A stretch of DNA of 43,373 bases from Nitrososphaerales archaeon (GTDB taxonomy: Archaea; Thermoproteota; Nitrososphaeria; Nitrososphaerales; CADDZS01). A model generated the notes under the pieces. That model had not been told where the DNA came from. It searched no databases and worked only from the letters and a program-made list of their open reading frames with translations. Below, in pieces: positions 1 to 9,258 of this stretch; position 1 is the first letter of the stretch; each line of letters begins with the position of its first letter. The translations under genes and the position numbers were made by a program. The stretch is taken from contig JASHOD010000012.1 of the NCBI GenBank assembly GCA_030041295.1, positions 1 to 43,373 of the forward strand, given 5' to 3'.

Positions 1-717
1 CTGGTTTCTTGGTCATTTTCAAGGGCTGAAGGAATTAAGAATTAATTTTCTTTTGAAGGGACATGGACAGCAATTCTTCACCAAAAGGTCGATTAAAACT
101 CCTAGGAAAGACATTCTCTGAAGAGGATAAGTTTTTGCTATAATCGTCATTTCAAGTACTACTCCAACAGAAAGAGATAGCACCATCTAGAAAGAATTTT
201 CTCATCCGAAAACACCAAAATGCAATGCGATTTCGCTTCCGGTGATTTTAGATCTTTGAAGGCCTGATTTCTCCTAGCTCAATTTTTTAGTCGAGAAAAT
301 CTTTGGGTTACCCACGACTAAAGATCGTATGCTTTTGAGCTACAGCGATCATAGGGGCTCTCTGTGCTACTTAGCTAAGAGTTGTATCTGTACCACTCCT
401 TGATTGAATTTAATTCGTCATTCTGTTTATTCGACAGGGTTTTGGGGGGGTCATATTTTCCAAAAGTCAATCGTTTTCTTCGAAAAGGGAAGGGCTCCGG
501 CTTATCGATATTGCTCCCTATAGATACTCACTTTCAGATGCAGGGATCGCGGCTAATTACTGGCATTCGTCATGCTATGGATTGTTGTCACAAGCTAGGA
601 AGACTTAAGGAATGCCATTATAGATGGCTCATGCCACACGGTGAGAACTACCCTCTCATTAAATTGTATCTCGGCGTTTTCGCAAAAATCGAGCGAATTT
701 AGGAAGTGTATTAGCAT
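1..717. other. Gene-free leader region
   Basis: I see no convincing gene here. A 106-codon frame at 382-702 has no recognisable motif, no membrane or signal pattern and is rich in Cys/His/Arg as random frames often are. A 26-codon ATG frame at 63-143 follows a purine-rich GAAGGG but is too short to judge. The stretch is AT-rich and probably holds the promoter and 5' region of the giant surface-protein gene that starts at 718. Confidence 0.5.
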
Positions 718-3700
718 TTGACATTGGATCGAAACGTAGGAAAACACCATCGTAGTACAAGAAAAATTCTCATCGCCCTAACTATAATTTTTCTTCTTAC
801 GCCAATGGTACTTGAAGAGGAATCTCCTAGTGTATTACGAGATATTTCATCAATATTCACTACGCATCTGATTTCGGGAAGCGCGAGTTCAAATTCCACC
901 AGCTTAGCAACGCTACAGGGTTCCCTCGATCTTCAGGACAACACTTTTGCGACTGGAATGGTAAACGCGACAACATCGAATTCACCGTACGCGATGGCTT
1001 ATGATCCGGTAAACAATGAGATTTATGTCGTGGATTCTGGAAACAGCAATCCTAATTCTGGACCCCAGTATCTCTCGGTGATACAGACCTCGAGTAATCA
1101 GCTGATTGGAGTCGTCAACGCGACGATATCATTTGGAGTTGTTCCTGATTCTCTCACCGTTGACACATCAGATAATGTAATTTATGTCGGGTATTCAATT
1201 GGTAATTATGTTCTAGCGATCAATGGAAGCACAAACCAAATCATAACAGAAATCCCTACGGACGGAAGCGGTACAGGTTATGTCGCGTTTAATCCAGCGA
1301 ATCAACTAGTCTACGAATTTTCCATTGGAGGCTATGTATCTATCATAAACACAACCTCTAACACGTTGAAAAGCATAATATCTGTTAATCAATATGAACG
1401 GAATTCTGCCACAACAAGCTTTCCTATATCTGTAGATACTACGAGCGGCAATGTGTACGTTCTTGGTTACAATGCACCTACGGAATCAACTTTGGTGACG
1501 ATTATCAACGGATCTAGTAATGCTGTGTCTGCTGATTTTGCGATAAGCAACTGGAATGAAAGTTATTACGCTTTTGGTATTACAATGAATCCCTCCACGA
1601 ACATAATCTATGTTGCAGGCGGAGAGCTCTATGCATCTTTCGAGTTTTCGGGAACATATGGACCTGGCGAAGTTGCCGTGATAAACGGAACCACGTTTTC
1701 GACGATTGCGACAGTCCCAGTACTCGGCGATCCTTTGGAACCTGAACTAAGTACATCCGGCAACGAGCTTTATCTCTCTATATTTTCTTGCGTTACATGT
1801 GGGACTATTGCCCAAATCCTCAATACAACTACTAACACTATTCTCGGAAACGTTTCTTATCCTGGAGGCATTTACGCAGTGGACGTGGAGGATTCGACTC
1901 CTGGCACAAGAGCGATAATAATCTCTCCGTCGAATGAAAATATTTACCTTTCATCCCCTGGAATGGGAGAAGTTGTCATTGTTAGTGGAACTTCGAATGA
2001 ATTGATAAACGAGATTCCAATATACCTAGCTCCAAGTAATGTCGCATTTGATCCATTCAATGGTATGGATTACGTCGTAAACCAATTTTCTGATAGTCTG
2101 TCTGTTATCGATCCTAGTTCATACAATATTGTCTCCAACATCCAACTAGGGTATAATCTGGCGACTCGAAATAACAATTTCAATCCGAGGACTATAGCTG
2201 TAGATCCTTTTAATGGAAACTTGTACGTGGCCGCTGAGCAAACCGACTCCTTCTCTGAAAGTGAACCCGTGAATTGCACTGTCGTGATCGTTAGTGCCCA
2301 GACTGATAATTTGGTTGCCAACTTAACGTTGGGATCTGTTAGTGGGTTTGATTTCTCTGGTGAACAATACAAAGCTTGCACTTCAGATGGGATCGTTTTT
2401 GACTCGTTAAACAATGAGGTTTATGTTGCGAATCCTGGATCAAATTCGATCTCTGTGATAAATGCTACCTCCAACGAAATAGTTTCTGCGATTAACAGCA
2501 CTGACAGTGAATCTCCTCAACTCGCAGGCATAAATCAAATGGCAATCGATCCAGACAACGGATATCTTTATGCTACAAACTCTGGAAGCATGTATAATGA
2601 AACATCTGGAACATACGATGCCTACGTTTCTCTCATAAATACGGCCACGAACACAATTGTCGGCAATGTGAGTTTAGGAAACGATTGTGGGTGCTACAGC
2701 GACCAGTCGGTTCCAAGCTTTACTGTTACGTATGACCAGCAACTAGACGAAATGCTTGTAACTAGTGTTTACGGCGCTAACGCTAACCTTAACACGCTAA
2801 ACATCGGATATAACAAGACCTTCACGCTGATCAATGCTGAGACAAATGGTTTTGTCTCCGCGCACCAAGTATGTGAGACTCATTGCAATGTAGGGATAGG
2901 AATTGTAATTGACCCAATCAATGGTTTGCTTTATTCTGTCCAGTCCGACGTAGTAAACGAACCCAGCACCTATCAGGCATTTCTAACGGCGATAAACGCG
3001 AACTCATTCCTGATTGTTCAGAATTTGACCTTCGGAGTGACTGGATATTCTTCGCCGAGTGTAATTTCAACTGCAGCTGGTACCGGGATTATCGACATTG
3101 GCCGAGTTTCATTTGACCCCTCCAGTGGAGACTTGCTTGTCCCCTTTAGCGACTCTGATTCTCTATCGATTGTTAGTACCCCTGCTACTCTTACTGGACC
3201 TCATAATAGCAGCTTGTCAGTGAGAGTTGTGGATTCAAAGGGAAATCCCCTCTCGGGAATAGTGGTTTCGTTCTACGACCAATTTGGAAACCCACTTGGA
3301 GTGGGTGACACTAATTCAGATGGCTACACTCAGCAAATTACAGACCTTCAAACCGGAGCTAATGTATCAGCTACACCCTCTGTTTCATTCCCATATGTGA
3401 GCCAGACAAAATCATTTCTCTTAGCAGCTGGTAGTAATGTTGGGACGATAGAGCTTCAGCTTAGTCCTGTAGGATCGATTTTCGGGCATGTATCTTTTGC
3501 AAATGGTAGCGCAGCTGCTAATGTTCTCCTAACTGCGAGTGGATGTTCGAATGGAAATTGTCAAACTATAGAAAATCGAACCGACAATAATGGCAACTAT
3601 AGTTTGAGCATTATGGCCGGGACGGCGGTGCTTTCTGCTTCCGTCCTCGGTATTGGCAGTGGCACTTTTTCTCCTAAAATGGAAAATGTGACTGTCGTCG

Positions 3701-6700
3701 CGGATGAATCTTCCGGGCCCTTCGATATTACTCTGTCAAAGACGTTAAACGGTTTTGTCTCCATTAATCTGTTTACACGAGAAGCCGGAGGAACCTATGT
3801 AGAGGTCCCCGTAGATTGGAGAGTTGCAGCTGACATGGACATTATGGTATATGACGAGGCGAACCTTGGCCTTCCTTATTACTTAGTTCAGTACGCTGTC
3901 AATAATTCCTTCCCAGTCCAGACGTTTGCTGGAGAAGAACTCAAGGTCTGCGCCGACCCTTGGGCAGAGGGTTTTGGACCAAGTTGCACTTTCGCAACTG
4001 TGAATGCTTATGGAAACGCCACTGCAAACGTCTACGTTAGTCAAGCTGGGCGAATTGAGGGGCAAGTTGTGAATGGCACTTCAGGGTTACCAATTCAAAG
4101 TTGGACCGCAAATGTTTACCTTGTCAATTCCTCCGGTTACAAGACAATAGTCGATTATGTATCAAATAGTAATTCGAGTTTGAGCGTGAATCTTGCTCTA
4201 CCTGGTCAATATGAAGTAGACGTTTTCAGCACCATGGGAGGTCAGCCATACTATGGATCCTTCGATGCTTCGATCTCTAATGGAACTATATTTCAAGCTG
4301 GTAATATTCCAATTGAAAGCGAAGGTCTGTTTACTGGCAAGCCTGGAAATACTTTAGCAGCTACGCCTGAAGAAGCTACCCCGGGCAGCACAGTCCTCTT
4401 ACGGCAAGCTTACAGTGCGAATTCCTCTGTCACTAATGCCTCGCTTATACTTGATGTGCCTGTAAACACGACTCTGGTTAGTGGAAGTATCTCGCTGGAT
4501 GGAATGGAGGTCACTGATGCAAAATTTGCCGCTCCGGGCTTTATAGTCCCGCTTGGAAACCTCAGTGCAGGAGCTTCGGGAGTTTTAACATATGAACTGG
4601 AGATATCTCCCTCATTTACTGCTGTCGCATTAACTCCGATAGAGATGATAAACTATACTATTTTGGGAATAAAAAATCAGGAGGTCATAGGTTCTGCGAA
4701 TATCCAAGTGTTTGGAGTGACGTTGTACTCTCCTCTAGAAGTCAGTTTACCATCGACACTTCTCTCCGGACAGGCGCCCCCCGAAAGTTCCGTAACTGTT
4801 TTTGATAATGACACGATAATCGGAGAGACTGAAGCCTTGGGCAACGGATTTTGGCAGCTCAATGTTACTCTGCCAAATGTTGGCGACCAGAGCGCCCATT
4901 ACTTGCAAGCTCAAGCTAAAACGTCAACTGGGGTTCTATTGAATTCAACTCAATTTCTCCTGATATACGACGAGTTTTATCCTGAGCTCAATTCAGTTTG
5001 CATGCAGCAAACAGATGGAAGAAGGATTTGTTTCGATCCTTCGGAAGGGGTGGCAGAATTTCCTTACATCGTTGTTCCACTGGTTCCTTTCATCTTTGAA
5101 ATGCAATTTACTAATTCCTCCTTGATCAGTAACGTCAACGTGACCATGGTTGGAGCGGGTACAGCGAATGCCACCAGAGGAGCAAATGGCATTTTCACTG
5201 CCACACTGACCCCAAAGGGAGACGCGCTGGGACCAATTTATTTTGGGTATTCTGTTCAGTACTTCCCCACCGGAAACGGGTCTCTCCCCCCGCCTACTAC
5301 GGCCCAACAGATTCTTAGTGGTTTAATCCCACCTTATAGTGACGGAAAATACGCCTTGGACAGCTATAATTCAACCGGACTCGCGGCAAACGCTACTCTT
5401 CCTGATGGAGAAACTATGCAGCTAAGTGCGAATATTATACCAAATGTGGTCTATTCCCCAACCCCCCAAGACATACAGAATGCGCAGGAAGCGGGCGTTC
5501 CAGTCTACGATTATGCGTTAACTTACTCTGGTTCCCTGACTGGTGTCGAAGATGTTACGTTAACCTTCTTCATACCTTACAGTGCACTGCCTCCAAGCGT
5601 CGTGTCTTATTTCGATTCCCCTGGAGGAGCAGGCGGCTCAGGGCTTCAAGTTGTCTTGCATTACGCTCATGAAGGATCAGAGGCCATTGAGCCCTATAAG
5701 CTCGGTTATGAAAGCTACCAAGTAGCGAACTGGGGTTACCAGTTAGGATCAGAGCTCGCTCAAGCGTCAAGTTGTACAGGTGGAAACCCGTATGGCGGAG
5801 ACGTCAAAGACGATATTGATTCAATCCAGGGGCAAGCCTATCAAGCTATCATTGCCGAAGGGATAGGAATCTTAGGCGGAGTAGCAGCTGGTGCTCTAAT
5901 AGGGGGTCCCGTCGGAGCTGCGTTTGCTATCGCATTTGCTGCTACAACCTACGCAACCGATCACTTGGTCAAGGATCCTCTTTTGGAAGAGGCCTCGTCT
6001 CTTGATGATAACACCTGTCAAAAAGAGCCTGGAGGAGGTGGTGGCGCAGGTGGGGGTGGAGGCGGTGCAGGCGGTGGAGGAGGTGGTGGTTCTGGCGGTG
6101 GAGGAGCTGGTGGCGCAGGTGGCGGTGGTGACGGAGCAGATCCTGACTGGGGCTATGACCCAAGTGGTTATGTGTACGAGGCAGTTACAAGCAATCGTCT
6201 TGCAAACGTAACAGTATCAATATTCTATCGCCCTAACGCCACAACAGCCTGGACATTATGGGATGCAACAGGTTTCGGGGAGCAAAATCAGGAGCTAACC
6301 GATGGTCTAGGAAAGTACGGTTGGAACGTCCCATTGGGCCAGTGGATGGTAGTTTACCAAAAGGAAGGATACGTAACAACCGAGAGTCCTGTGCTAAATG
6401 TGCCTCCTCCAATAGATGACCTTGATATAGGAATGGTATCACTTGCTCCACCAGCAGTCGTCGGGGTTTCAGTTATAGCCTCTTCTAGGTCTTCTGCGAT
6501 TAATGTAGAGTTTGACAAATATGTGAAGGCCTCCGGTCTTACTTCCTCAACTATAACTGTCAATGGACCATCTGGACCCATCGAAGGAACGGTCGAGCCA
6601 GTTAATCCGCAGACGAGTCCAATTGGAATTCAGTTAGCAACAGAAGCGCAATTTACTCCATCGTCACCATCTTCGATCGTCGTCGGCTCGGATTATACTG

Positions 6701-7764
6701 TTGCAATCAGCGATCTGATCCAAAGTTACGCAAATGTTACTATGAGTGAAAATTATGTTGCACATGTTGTTGCCGTCGCTGCGTTGTCATATTCACTGAG
6801 TGATCAGATACCAGGTGGCCAAAACATTACTTTAGGAGAGTCAGTCAATGCGACGTCAACCAGTACCGATCCTTTGGTGACTTCAGTAAGTTTTGCTTGG
6901 AATTCGCCTGCAGGGGGTACTGTTGAATTAGATAATGTTGGTATATCTCCCTCAGGGATTGCAAATGACTCATTCGCCCCAGATCAGATAGGAACTTGGA
7001 CTCTTGTTGCAAACTTCACAGATGGTCCGAACGTCGTCCAATCAGAATCGATTATGTTTGAAGTAGCTTCAATTCCAGCGCAACAATTTTCAGGCGATCT
7101 GAATATTGTTTCAGGAAGTATTTCCTTTATTACGATTTTGGAAAACGAGACTGGAAGCTTTTCTGCAAATTCGACCGAGATCAATGGGATTCAAGTTTTC
7201 GTTTCAGGTGATACTTATCCGCTCGGAACTAACGCATATGTGAACTCGTTCATTTATGCCAGTCTCCCAGCAGTCGTAGCAAACTTTACGACACAGACAG
7301 GTATGCAAGCTCTCCTCTACTTTGACGTAAGGATCACAAACGCGAATGGGACTGCGACTGTTTGCGACACCGCTTCTCAAATAAACAGCAAGGATTCTAT
7401 GTACTACATACCGCCCGGAGACAGCTCGTGGATAGAAGCGTCGAACATAGAGTTTAATTCGCCAGACACATTATGCGGTAACATTCCTGTATTGCAGCTC
7501 CACGGAACTCCAATCGCCTTAGGTTCAGCTCCATCCGAAATAAGTTCGACCACTTCGGTTACAAGCGTTTCTACTTCTTCCTCTTCCTCCTCAATGTCAA
7601 CAATTACAAGCACCATCACGTCTACTTCTCATAGTTCAACTACTACTACTGCTGCAAAGTCCCACGCCGCAGAATTCCCAAGTTTAGAACTAGGTATAAT
7701 TGTCGCGATTGTTGTGTTGATCCCTTTGGTGTTTATATTCTATAGACGAATGAGAAAGAGTTAA
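718..7764 (+). CDS. Giant cell-surface beta-propeller / Ig-like repeat protein (2348 aa)
   Basis: A predicted exported, wall-anchored protein. A hydrophobic signal or anchor lies at about residues 15-31. Residues about 80-820 carry repeated YVTN-type beta-propeller blades of the pattern NxIYVxNxxSNSIxVIN. These are followed by carboxypeptidase-regulatory-like beta sandwiches (about 830-900, 920-1000 and 1110-1200), a DUF11-like segment (about 1215-1330) and an Ig-like segment (about 1344-1420). A Gly/Ala-rich hydrophobic stretch (about 1715-1743) precedes an almost pure glycine run (about 1772-1808). Further sandwich domains follow, then a Ser/Thr stalk (about 2275-2315), a single membrane helix (about 2322-2342) and a basic tail. 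Asn-X-Ser/Thr sites are very dense, suggesting heavy N-glycosylation. The TTG start at 718 is chosen because AGGAAG lies just upstream and no ATG precedes the signal segment. The ligand is unknown; an adhesin or S-layer-associated role is inference. Confidence 0.85.
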   Translation: MTLDRNVGKHHRSTRKILIALTIIFLLTPMVLEEESPSVLRDISSIFTTHLISGSASSNSTSLATLQGSLDLQDNTFATGMVNATTSNSPYAMAYDPVNNEIYVVDSGNSNPNSGPQYLSVIQTSSNQLIGVVNATISFGVVPDSLTVDTSDNVIYVGYSIGNYVLAINGSTNQIITEIPTDGSGTGYVAFNPANQLVYEFSIGGYVSIINTTSNTLKSIISVNQYERNSATTSFPISVDTTSGNVYVLGYNAPTESTLVTIINGSSNAVSADFAISNWNESYYAFGITMNPSTNIIYVAGGELYASFEFSGTYGPGEVAVINGTTFSTIATVPVLGDPLEPELSTSGNELYLSIFSCVTCGTIAQILNTTTNTILGNVSYPGGIYAVDVEDSTPGTRAIIISPSNENIYLSSPGMGEVVIVSGTSNELINEIPIYLAPSNVAFDPFNGMDYVVNQFSDSLSVIDPSSYNIVSNIQLGYNLATRNNNFNPRTIAVDPFNGNLYVAAEQTDSFSESEPVNCTVVIVSAQTDNLVANLTLGSVSGFDFSGEQYKACTSDGIVFDSLNNEVYVANPGSNSISVINATSNEIVSAINSTDSESPQLAGINQMAIDPDNGYLYATNSGSMYNETSGTYDAYVSLINTATNTIVGNVSLGNDCGCYSDQSVPSFTVTYDQQLDEMLVTSVYGANANLNTLNIGYNKTFTLINAETNGFVSAHQVCETHCNVGIGIVIDPINGLLYSVQSDVVNEPSTYQAFLTAINANSFLIVQNLTFGVTGYSSPSVISTAAGTGIIDIGRVSFDPSSGDLLVPFSDSDSLSIVSTPATLTGPHNSSLSVRVVDSKGNPLSGIVVSFYDQFGNPLGVGDTNSDGYTQQITDLQTGANVSATPSVSFPYVSQTKSFLLAAGSNVGTIELQLSPVGSIFGHVSFANGSAAANVLLTASGCSNGNCQTIENRTDNNGNYSLSIMAGTAVLSASVLGIGSGTFSPKMENVTVVADESSGPFDITLSKTLNGFVSINLFTREAGGTYVEVPVDWRVAADMDIMVYDEANLGLPYYLVQYAVNNSFPVQTFAGEELKVCADPWAEGFGPSCTFATVNAYGNATANVYVSQAGRIEGQVVNGTSGLPIQSWTANVYLVNSSGYKTIVDYVSNSNSSLSVNLALPGQYEVDVFSTMGGQPYYGSFDASISNGTIFQAGNIPIESEGLFTGKPGNTLAATPEEATPGSTVLLRQAYSANSSVTNASLILDVPVNTTLVSGSISLDGMEVTDAKFAAPGFIVPLGNLSAGASGVLTYELEISPSFTAVALTPIEMINYTILGIKNQEVIGSANIQVFGVTLYSPLEVSLPSTLLSGQAPPESSVTVFDNDTIIGETEALGNGFWQLNVTLPNVGDQSAHYLQAQAKTSTGVLLNSTQFLLIYDEFYPELNSVCMQQTDGRRICFDPSEGVAEFPYIVVPLVPFIFEMQFTNSSLISNVNVTMVGAGTANATRGANGIFTATLTPKGDALGPIYFGYSVQYFPTGNGSLPPPTTAQQILSGLIPPYSDGKYALDSYNSTGLAANATLPDGETMQLSANIIPNVVYSPTPQDIQNAQEAGVPVYDYALTYSGSLTGVEDVTLTFFIPYSALPPSVVSYFDSPGGAGGSGLQVVLHYAHEGSEAIEPYKLGYESYQVANWGYQLGSELAQASSCTGGNPYGGDVKDDIDSIQGQAYQAIIAEGIGILGGVAAGALIGGPVGAAFAIAFAATTYATDHLVKDPLLEEASSLDDNTCQKEPGGGGGAGGGGGGAGGGGGGGSGGGGAGGAGGGGDGADPDWGYDPSGYVYEAVTSNRLANVTVSIFYRPNATTAWTLWDATGFGEQNQELTDGLGKYGWNVPLGQWMVVYQKEGYVTTESPVLNVPPPIDDLDIGMVSLAPPAVVGVSVIASSRSSAINVEFDKYVKASGLTSSTITVNGPSGPIEGTVEPVNPQTSPIGIQLATEAQFTPSSPSSIVVGSDYTVAISDLIQSYANVTMSENYVAHVVAVAALSYSLSDQIPGGQNITLGESVNATSTSTDPLVTSVSFAWNSPAGGTVELDNVGISPSGIANDSFAPDQIGTWTLVANFTDGPNVVQSESIMFEVASIPAQQFSGDLNIVSGSISFITILENETGSFSANSTEINGIQVFVSGDTYPLGTNAYVNSFIYASLPAVVANFTTQTGMQALLYFDVRITNANGTATVCDTASQINSKDSMYYIPPGDSSWIEASNIEFNSPDTLCGNIPVLQLHGTPIALGSAPSEISSTTSVTSVSTSSSSSSMSTITSTITSTSHSSTTTTAAKSHAAEFPSLELGIIVAIVVLIPLVFIFYRRMRKS

Positions 7765-7895
7765 CGTCTGCTATTTCCATGATTCCTAGATTTCCGCTGC
7801 TTGGCTAAAAGACGAGCCATGGCTTTAAAGGGAACATAACGTCTCGAGTGAGTGGGATTTTGAGCCCCTGAATTTGAAAGTTCTTAGAAAAACGT

Positions 7896-7919
7896 GAAAT
7901 TTTTTCAGATTTTTTTCAG
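7896..7919 (+). terminator. T-run terminator after the giant surface gene
   Basis: Two T-runs (T6 and T7) separated by CAGA lie about 135 bases past the stop codon, with no strong hairpin. Archaeal RNA polymerase stops at such T-tracts, so this is a plausible end for the 7-kb transcript. Confidence 0.5.
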
Positions 7920-7988
7920 CAGATGTCAAAAAAACCAGCGCCTAAACTAAAACGATATTAGGGCCCTAGAGAACTTTCCAAGCTCACT

Positions 7989-8696
7989 TTGGCCCTAGAC
8001 CTCAATCTGCTTCTGCTCGTAGTGGAGCTCGTGCTTCTAGTTCCAACTCTACTTCTTCTCATACTTGGAAGGAGGGAAGAAAAAGGGAGGAGAGAGCTCT
8101 TAACCCATATCACGAGCACGGCCAGACTAGTATCAAGGCAGGATTACTTCAACTCTGTGCGGGTGGGAATGGATGGGGCGCAGGACAACATAATTGGATC
8201 AATAACTGGATCCGTTCCAAAAACTCAGGAGCAAGAAGATCAAGTTAACAGGATCACAGAGGAAATTGGGAGGGCAACGAGAAGGGGAGTCTCTGTCCGC
8301 TACCTAGTACCTAAATTGCACGACCGCCTGACTCTTGCAACGCGCTACAAGGCGACTGGAGCCGAAGTTAGATTCCACCCTTCACTTGTCGTAAGCGATT
8401 TGCGCTACATAGTGATTGACAACAAAGAGTCTGTAATCGGACTCCCTTCTACTTCAAGCGAAAACTCACCGACAAGAGAAGGTTATCTTATTCCATCCGA
8501 GGGTCTGGCGCGACTATTTTCGTCTCAGTTTGAAGAGAAATGGACGAAGGGCATCACCTACGATGATTATGTAAGAGAAATAATTGCCGAAGCAAAGTCA
8601 CACGATCCAAACGTGTCAGAGATGCTCTTATCTTCACAACTTGGTCTCACAGAGGCGGAAATACGCCGCATTTCTAGCCTTGAGAAGATCGCCTAA
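7989..8696 (+). CDS. Membrane-anchored TrmB-type PLD-like domain protein
   Basis: A 235-aa protein. Residues about 5-27 form a very Leu-rich membrane helix, followed by a basic stretch that should lie inside the cell. Residues about 50-190 resemble the phospholipase D-like sensor domain of archaeal TrmB regulators: an alpha/beta fold with GVSVRYLVP, GAEVRFHP and RYIVIDNKESVIGLP segments. The HxK(x)4D catalytic motif of true PLD enzymes is absent, as in TrmB. The usual N-terminal winged helix of TrmB is missing and replaced by the membrane helix; a short helical tail (LGLTEAEIRRIS) ends the protein. The TTG start at 7989 is needed to include the full helix. Function is unknown; a membrane-bound sensor is inference. 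Confidence 0.7.
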   Translation: MALDLNLLLLVVELVLLVPTLLLLILGRREEKGRRELLTHITSTARLVSRQDYFNSVRVGMDGAQDNIIGSITGSVPKTQEQEDQVNRITEEIGRATRRGVSVRYLVPKLHDRLTLATRYKATGAEVRFHPSLVVSDLRYIVIDNKESVIGLPSTSSENSPTREGYLIPSEGLARLFSSQFEEKWTKGITYDDYVREIIAEAKSHDPNVSEMLLSSQLGLTEAEIRRISSLEKIA

Positions 8697-8721
8697 TTTT
8701 CAAAGATACACAATAGGGTGC

Positions 8722-9084
8722 TTACAGGGTCTTTTCGAATCTCTTCCTTCCGGCCCAGTAAAGGCTGATCTCGTGACCGTCTGGATCTTTGAGATACGCA
8801 TGCTTCCAACCCCAAGGCATCAATTTTGGCATTTGCGAAAACTTGACGCCTTTGTGGGCTAGATTTTCGGAGACTCGATCAAGATTTCTCGTTTCAAAGT
8901 AGAGAACGACATCACGCTTATTGTTACTCTTCGAAGTTCCTCCTCTTCGATGAAACTTGTGCAGCGCTATAGTCGTCCTTCCCCTTGGACTCTTGAGCCT
9001 CGCGTATTCATCTGGGTATTTTTCGATGAGACTGAAATGAAGAAGCCCTTCGTAAAATCGTAGCGATACTTCGATGTTCTTCAC
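8722..9084 (-). CDS. VOC (glyoxalase/bleomycin-resistance fold) protein, start uncertain
   Basis: A vicinal-oxygen-chelate fold protein: LRFYEGLLHF after the first strand, LYFETRNLDRVSENLAHKG in the middle, and the closing KDPDGHEISLYW motif with the usual metal-ligand Glu. The first canonical start is GTG at 9084, but this removes the first beta strand. The reading frame stays open upstream and encodes FNHVIVYVKNIE, which is a textbook VOC first strand with its His ligand. Back to the in-frame TGA there is no ATG, GTG or TTG. Either a rare start such as ATC at 9111 is used, or the 5' end has decayed. The substrate cannot be predicted. Confidence 0.7.
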   Translation of the reverse strand: MKNIEVSLRFYEGLLHFSLIEKYPDEYARLKSPRGRTTIALHKFHRRGGTSKSNNKRDVVLYFETRNLDRVSENLAHKGVKFSQMPKLMPWGWKHAYLKDPDGHEISLYWAGRKRFEKTL

Positions 9085-9258
9085 GTAGACAATGACATGA
9101 TTAAATTCGATGTTACTCTCTCGCGTTTGTCGATCAAAACTCCCGGTTATTTCTTCAAACCTCAGAGTGAGAGATAAATTTCTTCCTAGGGAAGAATAAT
9201 GTAGAATTGTTCATCTAGGCGAATCTTTTTCATCCTTGAACACGAGAGTACGCCGACC

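Noticed and set aside
63-143. 26-codon ATG frame near the window start
   Set aside because: Too short to judge; only a weak purine stretch upstream, so not listed as a gene.
382-702. 106-aa plus-strand frame before the giant surface gene
   Set aside because: No motif, no signal or membrane pattern, Cys/His/Arg-rich random look, no promoter signal I could defend.
5924-6211. Val/Glu-rich and His/Arg-rich frames over the glycine run
   Set aside because: Frame shadows produced by the repetitive GGT/GGA codons of the surface protein.
7922-7960. 12-codon frame MSKKPAPKLKRY before the PLD-like gene
   Set aside because: Basic tiny peptide with only a T-rich upstream stretch, overlapping the inferred terminator region.
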